From contig JAQBNY010000075.1 of the NCBI GenBank assembly GCA_028288315.1, positions 1 to 56,305 of the forward strand: a stretch of 56,305 bases of DNA, written 5' to 3'. Source of the stretch: Mucilaginibacter sp. (lineage in GTDB: Bacteria; Bacteroidota; Bacteroidia; Sphingobacteriales; Sphingobacteriaceae). This document shows positions 51,346-56,305 of the stretch, one piece after another (the stretch's first letter is position 1; every line of letters starts with the position of its first letter). The translations under genes were made by a program, and so were the position numbers. The notes beneath the pieces are model-generated. The model had not been told where the DNA came from. It made no database searches and worked only from the letters and a program-made list of their open reading frames with translations.

Positions 51346-52146
51346 TTAAATTTGCGAATAAGCAGTTGGTACCAATAAAGTTGATATTATCTTGCTCACC
51401 AGCAGTGCGTCTGCATACTCTGGCACACTGCTAATTTTTTTCCATTGTGGGTCGCCACCAAAGGCTTTCCAGTGAGCATTTTTAGCATCAAGATCATCAA
51501 AAGAAACCATATAAGTTAGGTTTGGCCTTAACGGACCAATAACCGTTTCGCCCCAAAATACAGGTTTAAAGCCCAGGCGTTTAAAAATATCTATCTCCCC
51601 TTGATCTGTAAACATTTCAATTTTCTTTTTGCCGGCTGCTTCGCTGGCACTTTGGTACTGGCGTAATTCAAAAATTCGTGCTTTCTTTTCAGGTGCAGCT
51701 AACTTTAAAGCGTACGTAAATGATTTTAAAAGCGAGCTCTCTATACGCTCGTAAGCCGGCTCTTTAGCAGGGGCATTAAGGTAAGCTGCTCCCTTGGTAT
51801 TTAGCTCGGTATCTTTGCCAATAGTTTCTGTTATTGTATTAAAATGGGTAAGGTTGTTATATTGGGTAATTACATATATTTTGGTTTGCCCGGATGGGTT
51901 CATTTCTGTAAACACACCAACATGTTTAACACCAGCACGATTTAGAGAAGGTATGGCGGCATTTTTTAAATAATCTTCAACAAGCTTTTGTTGTGTTTCA
52001 TTTTTTAAAGTGTATACCCTTAGCTCATAATATTCGGCGCTTGTAGCGGCTTTTGTATCTGTTGGCATGGCAGTACTAACTGCAGGTAGAATGGTAGCAG
52101 CAGCACCGCTTATAAATGATGATTTTACAAATGAACGTCTTTTCAT
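51346..52146 (-). CDS. NIPSNAP-family protein with Tat-like signal
   Basis: A 266-residue protein. The N-terminus MKRRSFVKSSFISGAAA is a twin-arginine-like signal, with a cut near AVSTA. Two ferredoxin-like NIPSNAP modules follow: the first begins YYELRVYTLKNETQQKL (about residue 40) and the second begins ARIFELRQYQSASEAAGKKKIEMF (about 155, read in parts). The function of such periplasmic proteins is unknown. It is transcribed divergently from the Crp-like regulator, with 92 bp between them, so the two may share a control region. Confidence 0.85.
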   Translation of the reverse strand: MKRRSFVKSSFISGAAATILPAVSTAMPTDTKAATSAEYYELRVYTLKNETQQKLVEDYLKNAAIPSLNRAGVKHVGVFTEMNPSGQTKIYVITQYNNLTHFNTITETIGKDTELNTKGAAYLNAPAKEPAYERIESSLLKSFTYALKLAAPEKKARIFELRQYQSASEAAGKKKIEMFTDQGEIDIFKRLGFKPVFWGETVIGPLRPNLTYMVSFDDLDAKNAHWKAFGGDPQWKKISSVPEYADALLVSKIISTLLVPTAYSQI

Positions 52147-52238
52147 GATGTATTTTAAATTGGAAAAGCTAATATAGGAATTGCATGCATTTATTTTTAC
52201 AGCTTCTTTTTTAATATACTTGTATTAACATTTTACAC

Positions 52239-52820
52239 ATGGATCATAACCTCTTACTCGCCGGTATTGCCAAATACGTTAATCTTGATGCTGAAGAGCA
52301 AGAGTACCTGATCTCTGTACTGCATTATAAAAAAATTAAGCGTAAACAGCTTATTTTAGAGGAAGGCGACATTAATAACAAAGTAACTTTTGTTACCAGC
52401 GGTTGCCTGCGCAGTTATGCTGTTGATAAAAACGGCACCGAACATGTGCTGCAATTTGCGCCTGCCGGCTGGTGGATAACCGATATGCGCAGTTTTACTA
52501 CCGGGCAGCCTGCCCGATTAAATATTGATGCCATTGAAGACAGCGAGTATATTTATATCCCCAAAGCTAATTTTGAAGAACTGAATATCCGTATCCCCAA
52601 GTTTGAACATTATAACAGGGTAATAGGTCAGAATGCCCTTGCCACCTATCAGCACAGGCAAATTGATAATGTAACCCTGTCGGCTATGGAACGGTATGCT
52701 AATTTTTGCCAGTTATATCCATCGTTAATTAAAACCCTTCCGCAAAAACAGGTGGCGTCATATATAGGTGTTACGCCCGAGTTTTTAAGCAAGATGCTGA
52801 ATACCATGATCGTTAAATAA
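52239..52820 (+). CDS. Crp/Fnr-family transcriptional regulator
   Basis: A 193-residue regulator. Residues 15-120 form a cyclic-nucleotide-binding-like jelly roll (LILEEGDINNKVTFVTSGCLRSYAVDKNGTEHVLQFAPAG, shown here only to Gly-Asp and to LQFAPAG in essence). Residues 140-193 hold a compact HTH with KQVASYIGVTPEFLSKML. No Cys cluster for an iron-sulfur centre is seen. Such short Bacteroidota versions often control nearby stress genes. The next genes are the pirin, dioxygenase and esterase operon, whose promoter carries 13-bp direct repeats, the obvious place for it to act (inference). Confidence 0.88.
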   Translation: MDHNLLLAGIAKYVNLDAEEQEYLISVLHYKKIKRKQLILEEGDINNKVTFVTSGCLRSYAVDKNGTEHVLQFAPAGWWITDMRSFTTGQPARLNIDAIEDSEYIYIPKANFEELNIRIPKFEHYNRVIGQNALATYQHRQIDNVTLSAMERYANFCQLYPSLIKTLPQKQVASYIGVTPEFLSKMLNTMIVK

Positions 52821-52837
52821 ACCACCCTGTATTTCTC

Positions 52838-52873
52838 TTAATCTACATTAAGTTTTCATGTTAATCTACATTA
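52838..52873 (+). repeat. 13-bp direct repeats abutting the pirin-operon promoter
   Basis: TTAATCTACATTA occurs at 52838-52850 and again, identical, at 52861-52873. The start-to-start distance is 23 bp, about two helical turns. The second copy ends directly before the -33 TTG. This is the layout of an activator site upstream of a promoter. Confidence 0.75.
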
Positions 52874-52904
52874 TTGGTGCGCCGTGGCATACCTGGTATC
52901 TTTG
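52874..52904 (+). promoter_or_regulatory. Bacteroidota-type promoter of the pirin operon
   Basis: TTG at 52874-52876 is followed by 20 bases and then TATCTTTG at 52897-52904, matching the -33/-7 consensus TTG-N19-21-TAnnTTTG. It is the best promoter in the window. It predicts a start near 52910 and a leader of about 18 bases before the ATG at 52928. Confidence 0.75.
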
Positions 52905-52927
52905 TTATATCAAAAAGGGAAAGCGTC

Positions 52928-53782
52928 ATGAAAAAGAAAATTCAACACATACTTGCCGGTCGCGAAAAACAGATAACAAAGGAAGATATTGTAAGGCAGC
53001 CATTGCCGCACATGGATTTCAGGTTTGCTAATCCGTTTATTGTGTTACACCATATGGGTCCTAAGGATATTACACCTAACCAGGAGTTAAGGATCCATCC
53101 GCATCCGCATCGGGGTTTTGCACCTGTTACTTTTCAGTTGCAGGGCGAAGGCTATCATAAAGATAGTGCCGGGCATGACGAAATCATAGAAGCAGGCGAT
53201 GTACAATGGATGTTTGCAGGCAAAGGTATTTTGCATAGCGAAGGCCCAACTAAAAACATGCTGGAGAAAGGCGGAGTGCAGGAGCTGATTCAATTATGGA
53301 TAAACGTACCAAAGGCAAATAAATGGGATGAGCCAACCTATCAATCGGCCACTAAACAACAGCAACCACAGGTTTTGCAGCAAGATGGAGTTAACCTGAG
53401 GTTGGCAAGCGGTAGTTACGATGGCAAAACCGGTCCTCTGAAAAGTTTTACGCCGGTTATTTCTATTGTAGGTGAGGTTGAGCAGGGCAAGCAGGTGCAG
53501 TTTATGGCAACCCCCGGTTATTGGACATTGTTGTACATAGCCAAAGGTCGTGTAAACATTAACCAGGAGACTGTAGAGCAATATAATCTGGTGGTTTTTG
53601 AAAAGGATAATGAAGAGGTAATATTAACTGCCGAGGAAGATACCCAGATACTGTTCCTTTCTGCCGAGCCAATTGATGAGCCTGTAGCTGCAAAAGACAA
53701 TTTTGTAATGAACACAGCCGAAGAAACTAACCAGGCTATAGAAGATTATAAGAACGGCGTGTTCGGTAGCTTAAGCTTTTAA
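52928..53782 (+). CDS. Pirin-family bicupin protein
   Basis: A 284-residue protein starting at ATG 52928; an ATG at 52874 would lie upstream of the predicted transcript start and is rejected. The N-terminal cupin shows PFIVLHHMGP, HPHPHRGFAPVTFQLQGEGYHKDS and GDVQWMFAGKGILHSE, giving the His and Glu metal ligands of pirins (about 55-110). The second cupin is degenerate. Pirins act as quercetinase-like dioxygenases or transcription cofactors; here the link to a ring-cleaving dioxygenase downstream suggests aromatic or quinone stress. The next gene starts 39 bases on. Confidence 0.9.
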   Translation: MKKKIQHILAGREKQITKEDIVRQPLPHMDFRFANPFIVLHHMGPKDITPNQELRIHPHPHRGFAPVTFQLQGEGYHKDSAGHDEIIEAGDVQWMFAGKGILHSEGPTKNMLEKGGVQELIQLWINVPKANKWDEPTYQSATKQQQPQVLQQDGVNLRLASGSYDGKTGPLKSFTPVISIVGEVEQGKQVQFMATPGYWTLLYIAKGRVNINQETVEQYNLVVFEKDNEEVILTAEEDTQILFLSAEPIDEPVAAKDNFVMNTAEETNQAIEDYKNGVFGSLSF

Positions 53783-53821
53783 TAAATTAAATAAACATAC
53801 AACCAAATAATATACAACATC

Positions 53822-54757
53822 ATGGAAAATACTGTAAACGGAATACATCATATAACAGCCATAGCAGGCAACGCTAAACGTAATTACGATTTTTATACAA
53901 ATGTACTGGGCCTTCGGTTGGTGAAAAAGACTGTCAACTTTGACGATCCTGAAACCTATCATTTATATTATGGCGATAAACAAGGAACACCCGGAACTAT
54001 CTTAACTTTTTTCCCGTGGGAAAATATTACCGCCGGCAGGAGAGGTGCAAGACAGGCTACTGAGATAGGCTATTCGGTACCTGAAAATAGTTTTGATTTT
54101 TGGATTAATCGTTTTGAGAAACACAATGTCACTTATAACAAGGTAGCCGAGAAATTTGACGAGAAATATCTTACTTTTTTAGACCCCGATGGCTTAAAAT
54201 TGGAATTGATTGCCGGCAAAGCAACCGACACCCGTTTGCCCTGGGAAACTGATGAGGTTAAAGCTGAAAATGCTACCAAGGGGTTTTACAATGTAACCAT
54301 CACAACCAACAAAATGCAGCCCACTGCAGATATTCTTACTAATGTGTTTGGTTACCGTTTATTGGAGCAGAATGTTAACCGTTACCGCTTTATAACTGAC
54401 GCGGTTGAAGGTGCCAATATTATTGACCTGGTTGAAGTAGCTGGTGAGGTTGCCGGGCATGTGGCTGGCGGATCGGTTCACCACGTTGCTTTTAGAGTGA
54501 AAAACGAAGAAGTGTTAATGCAGTATCGTGATAAAATAGCAGCTTTAGGTTTGAACATTACAGATAAGATAGATCGTAACTATTTCTTCTCTTTATACTT
54601 TCGCGAACCGGGAGGCGTATTGTTTGAATTGGCTACTGATAACCCTGGTTTTAGCTTTGATGAGCCGGTAGAAGAATTAGGTACGCACTTAAAACTACCC
54701 GCACAGTATGAACAATATCGCAGCAGTTTAGAAACTACTTTACCAAAATTGAGTTAA
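53822..54757 (+). CDS. VOC-family ring-cleaving dioxygenase (MhqO-like)
   Basis: A 311-residue protein with two vicinal-oxygen-chelate halves. The first starts GIHHITAIAGNAKRNYDFYTNVLGLRLVKKTVNFD (the opening GIHHITA contains a metal His), with YYGDKQGTPGTILTFFPW next. The second begins near residue 155 and has SVHHVAFRV with the second His and GVLFELATD with the Glu ligand. This matches MhqO/LinE-like extradiol dioxygenases that open hydroquinone rings. It lies between a pirin gene and an MhqD-like esterase, 4 bases before the latter, a combination known from quinone-detoxification operons. Confidence 0.9.
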   Translation: MENTVNGIHHITAIAGNAKRNYDFYTNVLGLRLVKKTVNFDDPETYHLYYGDKQGTPGTILTFFPWENITAGRRGARQATEIGYSVPENSFDFWINRFEKHNVTYNKVAEKFDEKYLTFLDPDGLKLELIAGKATDTRLPWETDEVKAENATKGFYNVTITTNKMQPTADILTNVFGYRLLEQNVNRYRFITDAVEGANIIDLVEVAGEVAGHVAGGSVHHVAFRVKNEEVLMQYRDKIAALGLNITDKIDRNYFFSLYFREPGGVLFELATDNPGFSFDEPVEELGTHLKLPAQYEQYRSSLETTLPKLS

Positions 54758-54761
54758 TAAA

Positions 54762-55385
54762 ATGTATAAACACAGCAAACAAATAAGCATTGGAGGCGTA
54801 CCAGCCGCCAATGCAAAAGCTGCATTAATAATGATACATGGCAGGGGCGCATCTGCTGATGATATTATGCGATTAGCAAGCCGGTTAAATGTAAAGGACA
54901 TGGCTTTGTATGCACCACAGGCTACCAATAACAGTTGGTACCCCTATAGTTTTATGGCGCCCGTTCAAGAGAATGAACCGGCGTTAAGTTCGGCGCTAGA
55001 TGTGATTGACCAGGTAGTTGAACAGGCCATTGCAGATGGCATTAGCACAGACAAAATATATTTCCTGGGCTTTTCGCAGGGGGCATGTTTAACATTGGAA
55101 TACATTGCCCGTAATGCTAAACGTTTTGGTGGTGCTGTAGCATTTACCGGCGGATTGATAGGTGAGGAGCTGGAACTAAAAAACTACGGCGGCGACTTTG
55201 CAGCTACTCCTGTGCTGATCACAACCGGCGACCCTGACGCGCATGTGCCGCTGAGCAGGGTTAAGGAAAGTGTTGACGTGTTAAAAGGCTTAAATGCTAA
55301 TGTTACCTTAAAAGTTTACAAAGGCAGGCCGCATACTATTAGCTTTGAGGAATTGAGTTTGGCTAATGAATATATATTTTTATGA
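54762..55385 (+). CDS. Carboxylesterase/phospholipase-like alpha/beta hydrolase (MhqD-like)
   Basis: A 207-residue alpha/beta hydrolase without a signal peptide. LIMIHGRGASADDIM is the oxyanion loop, the nucleophile is in FLGFSQGACLTLEY (Ser at about 109), Asp is in TTGDPDAHVPLSRV (about 163), and the catalytic His is in GRPHTIS (about 194). It resembles MhqD, encoded beside MhqO in other bacteria, where it takes part in resistance to quinone-like electrophiles. Its stop codon overlaps the start of a 22-codon ORF in an ATGA. Confidence 0.9.
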   Translation: MYKHSKQISIGGVPAANAKAALIMIHGRGASADDIMRLASRLNVKDMALYAPQATNNSWYPYSFMAPVQENEPALSSALDVIDQVVEQAIADGISTDKIYFLGFSQGACLTLEYIARNAKRFGGAVAFTGGLIGEELELKNYGGDFAATPVLITTGDPDAHVPLSRVKESVDVLKGLNANVTLKVYKGRPHTISFEELSLANEYIFL

Positions 55386-55450
55386 AAAAACTGATAGATT
55401 ACCTGCTGGCATTCTGGACATCCCGTCAATTTAAAAAAGTAAAAAAATGA
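55382..55450 (+). CDS. 22-codon ORF bridging two genes by ATGA overlaps
   Basis: This tiny ORF starts at the ATG overlapping the stop of the esterase gene and ends in a TGA that overlaps the start of the GNAT gene, both as ATGA. The peptide begins MKKLIDYLLAFW and ends in a run of Lys with a few aromatic residues. It is amphipathic and positively charged, as membrane-associated small peptides often are. Either it is a real small protein or its only role is to carry ribosomes from one gene to the next. No homologue is recalled. Confidence 0.5.
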   Translation: MKKLIDYLLAFWTSRQFKKVKK

Positions 55451-55731
55451 ATTTTGCAGACATTGAATTAATAAACAACGAAGCCATTCACAACTTTGAA
55501 CTGTTTGTGAACGGGCACCGCGCTTTTATAGATTACAAAACAAAGGATAATAAAATATACCTGGTACATACCGAAGTGCCTGCCGAATTAAAGGGGATGG
55601 GGGTTGCCGAAGCTTTGGTAGAAAAAACCTTTAACTACATTGAGCAGCACCAGCTAAAAATGGTGCCTTTATGCAGTTATATTCGGATTTTTTTAAAACG
55701 CCACCCCGAGTGGAACCGTTTAGTGGCGTAA
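55447..55731 (+). CDS. Small GNAT-like N-acetyltransferase (YjdJ-type)
   Basis: A 94-residue protein of the short GNAT-like family. It has FVNGHRAFIDYKTKDNKIYLVHTEVPAELKGMGVAEALVEKTFNYIEQHQLKMVPLCSYI in segments: AELKGMGVAEALV is the acetyl-CoA loop, and VPLCSYI with the following RHPEW is the conserved end. Targets are unknown. It is the last gene of the pirin operon, coupled to the 22-codon ORF by an ATGA overlap. The next gene lies on the other strand and ends 83 bp away. Confidence 0.85.
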   Translation: MNFADIELINNEAIHNFELFVNGHRAFIDYKTKDNKIYLVHTEVPAELKGMGVAEALVEKTFNYIEQHQLKMVPLCSYIRIFLKRHPEWNRLVA

Positions 55732-55814
55732 GATTATTCTCAAGGCTTTATTGCGTCTCTACATTACCTTAATTTAGGTGATGATATACGAGTTGGGACA
55801 AAGTGGGAACTTTT

Positions 55815-56305
55815 CTATTTTAAATTCTTGATAGCCCTTGCAGGCACACCGGCTACAATTGTGTTTGCGGGTACATCCTTTGTTACAACAGCGCCTGCGG
55901 CCACAACCGAGTTTTCACCAATAGTAACCCCCGGCAATATTGTGGCTGCTGCACCAATCCATGCGTTACGTTTAACCACAATAGGACTACAAACCAAAGA
56001 CTTTCTATTTTCAGGATCCATTGGGTGATTTTCGGTAATTAAGTTGACTTTTGGCCCAACGAGGACATTATCTTCTAAGGTAATTCCACCCATATCCAAG
56101 AATGTACAGGCATGGTTTACAAATACATTCTTACCCATTTTAATAAATGCGCCAAAATTTGTAAAAAATGGAGCGAAAACAATGGTAGAATCGTCTATCT
56201 CTGTACCAATCACAGCGCTTAGCCGTTCCCGGATTTGACCTACATCCCTTGATGAAGCATTAAGTTCGGAAATTAGGTTTATAGTCCGGGAAACCACTTC
56301 CTGTA
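55815..56305 (-). CDS. Left-handed beta-helix O-acetyltransferase (5' truncated by window end)
   Basis: At least 163 codons of a hexapeptide-repeat acyltransferase; the frame is open to the window edge, so the true start is outside and the GTG at 56297 is not a convincing start. TIVFAPFFTNFGAFIKMGKNVFVNHACTFLD and GPKVNLITENHPMDPENR (the substrate loop with His) are typical of the maltose/galactoside O-acetyltransferase group (maa/lacA-like), followed by IGAAATILPGVTIGENSVVAAGAVVTKDVP in pieces, with VPARAIK at the end. It acetylates a sugar hydroxyl from acetyl-CoA. It lies alone at the edge, so the context is not informative. Confidence 0.88.
   Translation of the reverse strand, partial: QEVVSRTINLISELNASSRDVGQIRERLSAVIGTEIDDSTIVFAPFFTNFGAFIKMGKNVFVNHACTFLDMGGITLEDNVLVGPKVNLITENHPMDPENRKSLVCSPIVVKRNAWIGAAATILPGVTIGENSVVAAGAVVTKDVPANTIVAGVPARAIKNLK

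Noticed and set aside
1..56305. CRISPR arrays, rRNA and tRNA genes
   Set aside because: No regular spaced repeats of suitable length and no rRNA-like or cloverleaf-like sequence were seen.

Overview
The window looks like a chromosomal piece of a Bacteroidota bacterium, most likely a Sphingobacteriaceae member (Mucilaginibacter/Pedobacter-like; inference from gene content only). The reasons are a SusC/SusD pair, type IX secretion-linked PorP/SprF and CHU_C proteins, a short 285-residue primary sigma factor, a NusG-like UpxY antiterminator in an exopolysaccharide cluster, AT-rich DNA, few Shine-Dalgarno sequences, and at least one promoter of the Bacteroidota TTG-N20-TAnnTTTG type.

Layout. (1) 1-13464 (+): a polysaccharide utilisation locus. 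It holds the end of a SusC transporter, a SusD lipoprotein, an SDR dehydrogenase, an L-fuconate dehydratase, a sodium:solute symporter, a two-domain esterase, a GH95 alpha-L-fucosidase and a clan GH-D alpha-galactosidase-like enzyme. Together they suggest capture of a fucosylated, galactosylated and probably acylated glycan, followed by non-phosphorylative L-fucose catabolism. (2) 13497-16698 (-): a PorP/SprF protein, a CHU_C protein and two Ig-like or truncated secreted proteins. (3) 17081-17473 (-): a small membrane protein of unknown function.

(4) 18035-47121 (+): a 29-kb capsule/exopolysaccharide cluster of the Wzx/Wzy type. It encodes Wza- and Wzc-like export proteins, a NusG-like UpxY regulator, UDP-sugar enzymes (WbpA-like dehydrogenase, WbpM-like 4,6-dehydratase, UDP-glucuronate 4-epimerase), three PLP aminotransferase-fold proteins, five glycosyltransferases, a PglC-like initiating transferase, and unusual tailoring genes (asparagine-synthase-like, two FemAB-like, a beta-propeller protein, a PhyH oxygenase, a GNAT). 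A PL1 pectate-lyase-like lipoprotein sits inside the cluster as its own transcription unit, directly after the UDP-glucuronate 4-epimerase; it may cut the cell's own uronic-acid polymer. A small HTH protein follows at 47380.

(5) 48061-56305: housekeeping and stress genes. These are a lysine-rich small protein, a GH25 lysozyme, the primary sigma factor, two small conserved proteins, a NIPSNAP protein, and a Crp-like regulator followed by a pirin / ring-cleaving dioxygenase / esterase / (22-codon ORF) / GNAT operon that resembles quinone-detoxification operons.

The most notable signal is non-coding. In the 223-bp gap before the NusG-like gene there are two copies, 117 bp apart, of a composite element: a 5-bp stem closed by a GTAA (GNRA-type) tetraloop, two bases, then GGCGAAGC. 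The copies differ in the stem by one compensatory C-G to T-A change and one C-G to T-G wobble change, so the structure is conserved while the sequence is not. GGCGAAGC resembles the RfaH ops hairpin (GGCGGTAGC) and contains the exceptionally stable GCGAAGC mini-hairpin. It is a candidate recruitment site for the UpxY protein encoded just downstream. Other structured leaders lie before the pectate-lyase-like gene, before the distal glycosyltransferase, and before the sigma factor.
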